In this document: in pieces, positions 1 to 6,216 of the stretch
Position numbering within the stretch: position 1 is the stretch's first letter
How the letters are laid out: each line of letters opens with the position of its first letter
Assembly (NCBI GenBank): GCA_035367155.1
Contig: DAOSJI010000012.1
Coordinates: 1 to 29,068 of the forward strand
Direction: 5' to 3'
Length of the DNA: 29,068 nucleotides
Source of the DNA: JAAYSA01 sp035367155
GTDB lineage: Bacteria; Bacillota_I; Bacilli_A; RFN20; CAG-826
Translations under genes and position numbers: made by a program
Notes under the pieces: generated by a model
The model's input: only the letters and a program-made list of their open reading frames with translations
Told to the model about the DNA's origin: nothing
The model's database searches: none

Positions 1-917
1 CAGATGGATTAAAAGGTATTGATCAAGCAAAAATGAGTGAAGTTAGAAAAATGCTATACCCAGTTTATAAACCATTTGCTGATGAATCCGAAAATAAATA
101 TCAATGGACAATCGCGGCGGTACCAGGTGAAAAATGGGCTAAAAAATTGTTTCCACAGTTAAGTAAAAAACAAGCTGTTAAAAAGTTATGGGATGCAATC
201 TTGTTTGCATCTCGAGCAGATGGATTTAATCCTATACGTGCGTGGGAAGATCATAATGCGAATTTAGCCGATCATGCCCGAACCTTGAATATGTTAGAGC
301 TGCAAAAACTATATATTCGTAGCAAAAACGGCACGGATTTACAAATTGGTCTAATTCCAGACGCTCTATTTATGGCAGGGGGAGACACGACACTTAAAGG
401 AATTTATTTTAATCCAAACATTCCTACTGAAGAATGTTTTACAACTCCAAAAAAAGGTGAGGCAGAAGGAATTGTATATGCAACTAAACCATTATCCTAT
501 CAAGGTGAAGTAATCGATGGTTTTTATCTTAAATTTAAAGATGGAAAAGTTGTAGAGGCATATGCAAAGAAAAATAATGAGCTTTTACAAAACATGCTTA
601 ATTCAGATGAAAACGCACGTTATTTAGGCGAAGTTGCCTTAGTTCCAAAGGAATCACCTATTAACAAACTTGGATTTTTGTTTTTTAATACACTATTTGA
701 TGAAAATGCAACGTGTCATTTAGCACTCGGAGCAGGCTTTACAAATTGTATTATTGGTTATGATCAATATAGCAAAGAAGAACTTACTGCAAAAGGTGTT
801 AACGATTCAATGATTCATGTTGATTTTATGTTTGGTACAGATGATTTAGAAATTGATGGTTTAACAAAAAATGGCCAAAGAGTGGCCATATTTAGAAAGG
901 GTACATGGGTATCCTAA
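1..917 (+). CDS. ampS: M29-family (AmpS/PepS) metallo-aminopeptidase, 5' end outside window
   Basis: Cytoplasmic dinuclear-metal aminopeptidase that removes N-terminal residues from peptides. The reading frame is open to the window edge (codons from base 3), so the first internal ATG at 33 is not the start. About 300 residues of a family of about 410 are present. Counting from the Met at 33, the family's metal and catalytic residues are visible: the PTEE glutamates at 133-134, E200 in GEVALVP, E224 and H229 in the DENATCH stretch, and H262 with D264 in HVD. The Tyr usually seven residues after the first His appears to be Phe236. It converges on the YolD gene, and the stop codons overlap by 4 bases. 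The last 50 bases also carry a hairpin that works as terminator for the opposite strand. Family call is firm; substrate range is not visible. Confidence 0.93.
   Translation, partial: DGLKGIDQAKMSEVRKMLYPVYKPFADESENKYQWTIAAVPGEKWAKKLFPQLSKKQAVKKLWDAILFASRADGFNPIRAWEDHNANLADHARTLNMLELQKLYIRSKNGTDLQIGLIPDALFMAGGDTTLKGIYFNPNIPTEECFTTPKKGEAEGIVYATKPLSYQGEVIDGFYLKFKDGKVVEAYAKKNNELLQNMLNSDENARYLGEVALVPKESPINKLGFLFFNTLFDENATCHLALGAGFTNCIIGYDQYSKEELTAKGVNDSMIHVDFMFGTDDLEIDGLTKNGQRVAIFRKGTWVS
865..889 (-). terminator. Terminator of the polymerase-yolD operon, inside the neighbouring CDS
   Basis: A perfect 7-bp stem (ATGGCCA 871-877 with TGGCCAT 883-889, 5-nt loop) is followed on the minus strand by a run of T (870 down to 866). 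It lies about 25 bases past the yolD stop, within the 3' end of the aminopeptidase gene. Confidence 0.6.
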
Positions 918-1219
918 AGATAAGTTATCTGCATTAAATCGTTAATTAATATTTTTTTACCATTTATAAGAATTGTCCTAGTATATGGGTCAATTCTTTT
1001 TATTATTCCTTCAACTTCTCTTAAATAGCCTTTATCAAAGTAAACGATGTTTAATCTTTCGCCCTTATAATTAACAAGAATGTAGTTCATTTCTTCCATT
1101 TGATCTTCACTTAAAATTGGTTTATCAACTTTTTTATTTTCTTGCTGCATTTTATTTAAAAAAATCGCTTGTTCTTTTAAAGAAGCAAAAGGAGCCCACT
1201 TGATCATGCCTCTGCTCAT
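914..1219 (-). CDS. YolD-like family protein
   Basis: A 101-residue small protein of the YolD-like family, which is typically encoded next to Y-family polymerases of the UvrX/YqjW type and is thought to work with them in the SOS or damage response; its biochemical role is not established. The N-terminus (MSRGMIKWAPFASL) with the R-G-x-x-K-W-x-P-F start is characteristic, and the C-terminal half has the beta-rich pattern ending in a short helix. Its ATG overlaps the TGA of the upstream polymerase in an ATGA arrangement, so the two are translationally coupled. A hairpin terminator lies just downstream inside the convergent aminopeptidase gene. Confidence 0.88.
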   Translation of the reverse strand: MSRGMIKWAPFASLKEQAIFLNKMQQENKKVDKPILSEDQMEEMNYILVNYKGERLNIVYFDKGYLREVEGIIKRIDPYTRTILINGKKILINDLMQITYL

Positions 1220-2460
1220 TTCCTATGACCCCCAATTTGTCCAATTCGTTCCAAATATGTAGACTTTTCTCGCCTTGCATCAGCGCGGAAAATCTTATCT
1301 GCTCCATATTTGTTTTTTATCTCATCAATAGCTTTATAAAGAGCTTCATTTTTAATAAACTTTTCATTATCTTCAAAAAGTGTTAGTTGGATAAATCTAA
1401 CATTCGTTAAATTAGAAGCTGAAAGATGAAGTTGACGAATAGGAGCGCTAATATTAAAACGAGATAAAATTTCAATAAAGGTCTCATAGAGAATATCATT
1501 ATCATTAGTTGGAAATTGAAGTTTCATACTTTTACTGTGCATTTTGTTGCTAGGTTTTGTTTCTACCGCTGTTAGTGAAAGAGTACTACAAACAAAATTA
1601 GCAGCACGAAGGCGATAACAAATCTCATCACACATTTCTCTAATCATCATAGGTAATTCATGTTTTTCATAATCTTCATGGAATACTTGTCCGCAAGTAA
1701 AAGAAGGATTTTTTGGTATATATGTTTCGCTAATTAAACTATCATCTATTCCGTTTGCATGATCGTGAATCTGTTCGCCGATAATGCCGAATTTTTCTTT
1801 TAATAAAGCTTTTGGATATTGAGCTACATCACCCATTGTATGAAGGCCAAGACTAGCTAAACGTCGTTCATAACCTTTATTTATTCCCCAGACCTTTGTA
1901 ATTGGTGTTATTTTCCACAATCTATTTTGAATATCATCTTTTGTCCAAATAGCAATACGATTTGGGGCGACTTTTGCATCAGTATCCATTGCTACTTTAG
2001 CAAGAAACATATTAGGTCCTACGCCTGCTGTTGCATACAAACCTAAACGATTCAATATTTCAGCCATGATGAATTTAGTTAATTCATATGGTGTTTTTTT
2101 ATATAGATTCAAATATGGCGTTAAATAAATAAATGTTTCATCAATCGAGTATGGATGCCAATCTTCAGGAGCGAAATATTCAAGTATTAATGCGTTGAAT
2201 TCAGTGCTTTTACGGACATATTCTTCCATATTGGGTTTTGCATAAATAAGAGGTATATCAGACGGAAGTTCAAATTTTCTCATGATGTTTTTACACCCCT
2301 TAGTTTTTAAATAAGGGGTTACTGAAAGTACTAAAGATCCAGGTCCTCTAGTTTCATCACAGACAACAAGAGGTGCCTTAAAAGGATCTAATCCTCGTTT
2401 AGCACACTCAACACTAGCATAAAAGCTTTTAAGGTCTAATACTGCAAACCACTTTCCCAT
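1216..2460 (-). CDS. Y-family DNA polymerase (UvrX/YqjW-type, ImpB/MucB/SamB)
   Basis: Error-prone translesion DNA polymerase of 414 residues. The palm metal ligands are visible: D9 in the LDLKSFYASVE block and D107-E108 in YSIDETF. The helix-hairpin-helix region follows (about 185-225), with a little-finger domain to the C-terminus. The SVTPYL motif and the downstream YolD partner mark it as the Firmicute UvrX/YqjW-like subgroup rather than housekeeping DinB. It is the first gene of a two-gene operon. Upstream, TATAAT ends only 6 bases before the ATG and no Shine-Dalgarno sequence is present, so the message is probably leaderless. A 13-bp palindrome covers the predicted -35 element. Damage-inducible control is inferred from family and palindrome; no classical Bacillus-type LexA box was seen. 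Confidence 0.93.
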   Translation of the reverse strand: MGKWFAVLDLKSFYASVECAKRGLDPFKAPLVVCDETRGPGSLVLSVTPYLKTKGCKNIMRKFELPSDIPLIYAKPNMEEYVRKSTEFNALILEYFAPEDWHPYSIDETFIYLTPYLNLYKKTPYELTKFIMAEILNRLGLYATAGVGPNMFLAKVAMDTDAKVAPNRIAIWTKDDIQNRLWKITPITKVWGINKGYERRLASLGLHTMGDVAQYPKALLKEKFGIIGEQIHDHANGIDDSLISETYIPKNPSFTCGQVFHEDYEKHELPMMIREMCDEICYRLRAANFVCSTLSLTAVETKPSNKMHSKSMKLQFPTNDNDILYETFIEILSRFNISAPIRQLHLSASNLTNVRFIQLTLFEDNEKFIKNEALYKAIDEIKNKYGADKIFRADARREKSTYLERIGQIGGHRK

Positions 2461-2466
2461 AGGTTT

Positions 2467-2498
2467 ATTATATAAAAAAATTGTATTACTTTCAGTAA
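2467..2498 (-). promoter_or_regulatory. Promoter of the Y-polymerase operon with overlapping palindrome
   Basis: On the minus strand, CTGAAA (2495-2490; 4 of 6 matches to a -35) and TATAAT (2472-2467) are spaced by 17 bases. The perfect inverted repeat TTACT-GAA-AGTAA (2486-2498) covers the -35. The ATG begins 6 bases after the -10, so transcription should start at or next to the ATG. Operator function is inferred. Confidence 0.6.
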
Positions 2499-2591
2499 AA
2501 CAAGCTTATAGAAAAGTGATTTGCGATTTTTAAATAATGTTAATTAATCGTTAAATGTAATCCCAGATTCTTTCTCAGGCAGTCTATAAAG

Positions 2592-3317
2592 TTATTTTGG
2601 TAATTGTTTGCTTGAGATTTTATTTCTATAATCTTTTGGACTTTCATTGAATTCCTTTTTAAATTCTTTATAAAAATTTGAATAATCTGTAAAACCAACC
2701 GCATAACATATTTCTTGAAAGGAATCATTTGTAGATATAATCAGCTCACTGGCCTTTCGTAGCCGCATTTTTATTAAAAATTGATGTGGTGTAATATCAT
2801 ACTTTTCTCTAAAAATATTTATTGTTTGGTTTTTAGATAAAAGTACATGTCTAGAAATGTCATGTAGCGTAATTTTTTTATTATAGTTATCTGTGATAAA
2901 CGATCTAATTTTTTCTGGAATACTAGTTAAATTTCTTGATTCTTTCAAAGCAATTAAAATTTCGTAAAAGACCTTTTCTTTTTCAAGCAGTTCAGAGGAA
3001 TCACCGAGCTTATCTAATTTTTCGATTAATGGTTGTATTTTATTAATGTCAAAACGACCTCTCAATGGAAGGCTTCCGCCTTTACTATAATGTCCTCTAA
3101 AATGAATAAAGTAATAATTAGGTTTATTACTAGGTTTAATGCCTTGTTGTAGTAGGTTAGGTTTTTGAATATAGTATTCACCAGGTTGTAATTCAATATA
3201 TTTTCCATCTTCAAAAAAATTAAGGACACCTCGTCTCATTAATATTAGTGCACTAATATCATAGATTCGTGTTATATGTTTTTCTCCCGCTTCAAATTGT
3301 CTATTAGAAGAATACAA
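2592..3317 (-). CDS. AraC-family transcriptional regulator, probably missing its native start
   Basis: DNA-binding regulator with an N-terminal cupin-like sensor part (about 1-110, including PGEYYIQ and YYFIHF) and a C-terminal AraC double helix-turn-helix (about 135-235, with the typical AVGFTDYSNFYKEFKKEFNES block and a P-x-x-Y-R end). Relatives usually control sugar uptake or glycan degradation genes. The frame is open only to 3336, has no ATG before residue 28, and the sole plausible start is TTG at 3317 with no Shine-Dalgarno. Directly beyond it lies the remnant of a sugar-ABC ATPase gene on the other strand. The simplest reading is that a deletion removed the start and promoter of this gene together with the 5' part of a formerly divergent ATPase gene. 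The regulator domain is intact, but expression is doubtful. Confidence 0.83.
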   Translation of the reverse strand: MYSSNRQFEAGEKHITRIYDISALILMRRGVLNFFEDGKYIELQPGEYYIQKPNLLQQGIKPSNKPNYYFIHFRGHYSKGGSLPLRGRFDINKIQPLIEKLDKLGDSSELLEKEKVFYEILIALKESRNLTSIPEKIRSFITDNYNKKITLHDISRHVLLSKNQTINIFREKYDITPHQFLIKMRLRKASELIISTNDSFQEICYAVGFTDYSNFYKEFKKEFNESPKDYRNKISSKQLPK

Positions 3318-3609
3318 AAAATGTTTAAAAGAAGATCATCGTATTGTCTTTGGTATTAGACCAGAGGATATTCATGAAAACATTGAATTACCATCTACTG
3401 TAATTAAATCATCACCAATTAAAACTAAAGTAGGAATTTGTGAACTTTTAGGGTCGGAATATCATGTTTATCTACCAATTTGGGAAAAGGAAATAATCGC
3501 TAAAATACAAGCAAACAAATCAATTAAGAGTGGCCACAACATTGAAATAGTCTTAAATATGGAAAAAACTCACTTATTTGATGTAAATAATGGGAAGGTT
3601 ATATTCTAA
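3304..3609 (+). pseudogene. 3' remnant of a sugar ABC transporter ATPase (MsmK/MsmX/UgpC type)
   Basis: An open frame of 101 codons without a start codon or ribosome-binding site runs to TAA at 3607. It begins LEEYKK and contains GIRPEDI, the hallmark at the start of the C-terminal TOBE/OB-fold region of MalK/MsmX-type ATPases, and ends with the usual tail (HLFDVNNGKVIF). The nucleotide-binding domain (Walker A and B, LSGGQ) is absent, so it cannot work as a transporter ATPase. It abuts the 5' end of the minus-strand AraC gene, consistent with one deletion across a divergent promoter region. Confidence 0.8.
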
Positions 3610-3788
3610 CTAAATCAAAAAAATAAATTAATAAGCTTTTTAGTTAATCTGAAAGGAGAATAAAACATGAAATAAATCAATGATATCTATTACAAAATAG
3701 TTTAAGAATAAAATTAGAAGAAGTGATTTATCTCAAACTATAATATCGATTGTTATTTTCTTTAAATAATATAAATAAGGAGGAAATT
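3610..3788 (+). other. Gene-free stretch with an orphan ribosome-binding site
   Basis: No gene of usable length. A good Shine-Dalgarno (AAGGAG, 3653-3658) sits correctly in front of an ATG at 3667, but the frame reads ATG-AAA-TAA and stops. This looks like the beginning of a lost gene downstream of the ATPase remnant. A second strong Shine-Dalgarno (AAGGAGGA, 3777-3784) serves the secreted protein that follows. Confidence 0.45.
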
Positions 3789-3841
3789 ATGAAAAAAAGA
3801 AAACAATTTTAGGGGTAATTGCCGCAATTGCTGTTAGCACG
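3789..3841 (+). other. Out-of-frame start and signal-peptide segment of the secreted protein
   Basis: After the Shine-Dalgarno at 3777-3784, the ATG at 3789 opens a frame that reads MKKRKQF and stops at once. If the A7 run at 3792-3798 had one more A, the frame would read MKKKKTILGV and continue without interruption as a classic lysine-rich start and hydrophobic core into the main ORF. Thus a one-base deletion in a homopolymer, real or technical, separates the start codon from its protein. Confidence 0.75.
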
Positions 3842-5119
3842 GTGGCGTTTTTCAAAATTGCGCAAAAGAGCTTTCTTGCATTACCTAATGGTGGAACGCC
3901 ACCATACACAATTACATTACAAAATGCACCAACAGAAATTACCAATGAATTTAGTAACTTTTCATCAACTTATTTAACTGGTAATCAAAATGGTATCGCA
4001 TTTGATTTCAAACAAGCAAAAAGCGCCTCAAATAAACTATGTGAATTAGCATCTGGTGGCTCAATTACTAATACAACACCCGTTAATGGGGTTTATTCCT
4101 TAGTTGCTACATTTACTGGTAATATCAGCGTTAAAGGATCTGTTACAGGTAACGATGATTTTGAGGATGCTGCGGTTCTAGTTTCAGGAGAAGCATATGT
4201 TTTGTTAAGTTCCTATGATTTTATTTCATTAGTTACGACTTCTCAAACAACAATTGATCAATTCTCACTAGTTTATACTTGCACGCCTACTGCACATTTT
4301 GAAACTACTAAACGCTATGAGGCAGAAGATACTTTTGTCTTACTTACTGATGGTGATTTTTCTGGAAGATATATCAATAATCCAAGCGCAAGTGGTGGTA
4401 AATTAATGGGAAACCTTGATGTAGGTGATACATTCCATGTGCGTCATTTTGCACCAATTGCAGGAATTAGAACAATTAGAACACTATATGTTAATGGGGA
4501 AGCTAATCAAAAAATGTGTTACGGAGTTAATGGTGGAAAAATAATGATTGATATTCCAGCTCAAGTTGAAGGTTCTTGGGATTTCGCTAATAGTTCCCTT
4601 TTAAGCTTTACAGCAAATTTAAGACAAGGATGGAATGATATTGTTTTTGGCTGTACTGGTGGATACGCTCAATATGACTACTTTGAGGTAGTTGGTACCG
4701 ACGCTAGATATGATAGTTCAAAATTAGAAACTCTTGCTTCACATGCAATGGTATATGCTGTTGAATGTGAAAAAGAGGGAAGTGCAAGTAGATCTCGTGG
4801 CTGGGGTTATGACTTTTTTGCAAATTCAGGCATTGGTCTTGAAGGTGATGATAATAACGGTTTTACAGCAGTATTTAATAATATGAAAGCTGGCACTTAT
4901 AATGTAAAATTCGTTTATGGCGTTGATCATGCGATGACAGTTAGAGTCTCTGTTAATAGCGGCGCATTAAATGTTGTTAACCTTACTGGCGGACCCACTT
5001 GGCACGCGCTAGTTGAACAAACAATTGAATGCACATTTGTCGAGGGCACTAATTCTATACGTATTATGCGAAATGGTTCTTGGTGTAACTTTGACGCAGT
5101 TTATGTCGATATTAAGTAA
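3842..5119 (+). CDS. Secreted carbohydrate-binding-module protein (two CBM6/35-like domains), frameshifted at its start
   Basis: The uninterrupted frame has 425 codons from a GTG at 3842, but the real start is very likely the ATG at 3789 in the shifted frame (443 residues if restored). The restored N-terminus has four lysines and a hydrophobic stretch ending near SFLA, a signal peptide. After it come a beta-rich N-terminal region (about 20-150) and two galactose-binding-like jelly-roll domains. The first starts at RYEAED (about 157-290) and the second at YAVECEKEG (about 305-425); both end in a D-Y/A-V-Y/F-E/D-type strand typical of CBM6/CBM35. No catalytic domain is visible, so it probably binds glycans at the cell surface or outside. 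Specificity is unknown. A strong terminator follows. Without slippage or reversion the product would stay in the cytoplasm or not be made. Confidence 0.75.
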   Translation: MAFFKIAQKSFLALPNGGTPPYTITLQNAPTEITNEFSNFSSTYLTGNQNGIAFDFKQAKSASNKLCELASGGSITNTTPVNGVYSLVATFTGNISVKGSVTGNDDFEDAAVLVSGEAYVLLSSYDFISLVTTSQTTIDQFSLVYTCTPTAHFETTKRYEAEDTFVLLTDGDFSGRYINNPSASGGKLMGNLDVGDTFHVRHFAPIAGIRTIRTLYVNGEANQKMCYGVNGGKIMIDIPAQVEGSWDFANSSLLSFTANLRQGWNDIVFGCTGGYAQYDYFEVVGTDARYDSSKLETLASHAMVYAVECEKEGSASRSRGWGYDFFANSGIGLEGDDNNGFTAVFNNMKAGTYNVKFVYGVDHAMTVRVSVNSGALNVVNLTGGPTWHALVEQTIECTFVEGTNSIRIMRNGSWCNFDAVYVDIK

Positions 5120-5137
5120 TATTTAAAAAAATTAATT

Positions 5138-5165
5138 ACCAGCTTGGCGACAAGCTGGTTTTTTA
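5138..5165 (+). terminator. Rho-independent terminator
   Basis: A perfect 9-bp stem (ACCAGCTTG 5138-5146 with CAAGCTGGT 5151-5159) and a GCGA loop are followed by a T run. It ends the carbohydrate-binding protein gene. Confidence 0.9.
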
Positions 5166-5207
5166 TTTTAAATATGATGAATACTTTAAGATGGAGACAT
5201 TAATATC

Positions 5208-5236
5208 TTGCAAAAAATAAATGTCTTAACTATTAT
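5208..5236 (+). promoter_or_regulatory. Promoter of tRNA-Ala
   Basis: TTGCAA (5208-5213) and TATTAT (5231-5236) are separated by 17 bases. The mature tRNA begins 10 bases further on, the expected distance. Confidence 0.65.
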
Positions 5237-5246
5237 TATATAGCGC

Positions 5247-5322
5247 GGGGCTGTAGCTCACCTGGGAGAGCGCATCGTTCGCAACGATGAGGTAGCGAGT
5301 TCGATCCTCGTCAGCTCCACCA
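5247..5322 (+). tRNA. tRNA-Ala, anticodon CGC
   Basis: A full cloverleaf of 76 bases with encoded CCA. The acceptor stem GGGGCTG/CAGCTCC includes the G3:U70 pair that identifies alanine tRNAs. The D stem is GCTC/GAGC. The anticodon stem CATCG/CGATG (5273-5277, 5285-5289) encloses the loop TTCGCAA, putting CGC at 5280-5282. The T arm is GCGAG/CTCGT with a TTCGATC loop. CGC reads only the codon GCG, an unusual choice in an AT-rich genome, where UGC normally serves all or most alanine codons. No terminator is seen before the esterase gene 50 bases downstream. Confidence 0.95.
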
Positions 5323-5372
5323 AAAATAAAAATTTACTTTTTATATATAAATGGTTAAAAGAAAATCCAATC

Positions 5373-6215
5373 ATGATTAAAGCGATAAGTAGAAGTGTAA
5401 AAAAAGATAATAACGTTGTCCAAGTTATCATTCTTCTTGGTCAATCAAACATGGAAGGTATTTCAATTTCTAGTTATTTAACTAAAAAGATGCCTCAAAA
5501 AGCAGAAGAATTTACTGTTGGCTATCAAGATGTAAAAATCTCGTTTGATAATGGTGCAGGCAACTACACTTCTAATAATAAATTTATCCCAACTAAATTA
5601 GGACAAGGGTGTTCTCCAAATCACTTTGGACCTGAAGTTGGTATAGCAGAAATTATTCATAATGCTGGCAAAACCGATGTCTTTTTACTTAAATATGCAT
5701 ATGGAGGAACCTCTTTAAGTTATGATTGGATTTCTCCAACTTCAAGAAAAAAACCTGGACATTTATTTGTTGGTGCAGTTAATTTTGTTTTAGAGAGTCT
5801 TATACAACTTGAGAAAATGGGGTATTACCCTGAAATTAAAGCTATTTGCTGGATGCAAGGTGAAGATGATTCTAACGGAAATCAATATGATAATTATTAC
5901 AATTACACGAAAAATTTCGTAAAAGATTTACGAGAAGATTTAAAATTATATATGGATCTTGATGGAATAGGATTCCTTGATGCAACAATCGCAGCTTTAG
6001 ACCATGTGTGGACAGAGCATGTAATAATTAATAATGCAAAGCGACAAAACGCAGAAGAAGATCCATTGTCTTATTTCATTGATACGAACGACGAAGGATT
6101 AAAAACTAATCATGAACCAGTCGGTGCTGTCGATATTTATCATTATGATTCGGATTCTATGATAAAATTAGGGAGGCTCTTTGGAATGTTACTAATAGAG
6201 CATTTTGTAGATTAA
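5373..6215 (+). CDS. SGNH hydrolase, sialate O-acetylesterase-like (SASA/CE6 family)
   Basis: Predicted carbohydrate O-acetylesterase of 280 residues that removes acetyl groups from sugars such as sialic acid or xylan. The catalytic Ser25 lies in the GQSNM block and is followed by GPEVGIAE, KYAYGGTSL, the WMQGEDD motif (about 160-166) and a C-terminal His within DIYHYDSDSM. These are the conserved blocks of the SASA family. No signal peptide is seen, so it should act inside the cell on imported material. It starts 50 bases after the tRNA, without a recognisable Shine-Dalgarno. An overlapping nine-codon frame (ATG at 5351) ends across its start. The LacI regulator begins one base after its stop, which suggests a small sugar-responsive operon. 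Substrate is not determinable from sequence. Confidence 0.82.
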   Translation: MIKAISRSVKKDNNVVQVIILLGQSNMEGISISSYLTKKMPQKAEEFTVGYQDVKISFDNGAGNYTSNNKFIPTKLGQGCSPNHFGPEVGIAEIIHNAGKTDVFLLKYAYGGTSLSYDWISPTSRKKPGHLFVGAVNFVLESLIQLEKMGYYPEIKAICWMQGEDDSNGNQYDNYYNYTKNFVKDLREDLKLYMDLDGIGFLDATIAALDHVWTEHVIINNAKRQNAEEDPLSYFIDTNDEGLKTNHEPVGAVDIYHYDSDSMIKLGRLFGMLLIEHFVD

Positions 6216-6216
6216 G

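Noticed and set aside
2540..2728. Minus-strand open frame of 62 codons overlapping the AraC gene end
   Set aside because: It lies within the AraC helix-turn-helix coding region in another frame and has no family likeness or Shine-Dalgarno.
5247..5322. tRNA-Ala as an integration site of a genomic island
   Set aside because: No integrase gene and no second copy of the tRNA 3' end was seen in the window.
5351..5380. Nine-codon upstream frame before the esterase as a leader peptide
   Set aside because: No ribosome-binding site and no attenuator-like structure after it; mentioned only as an oddity of the start region.
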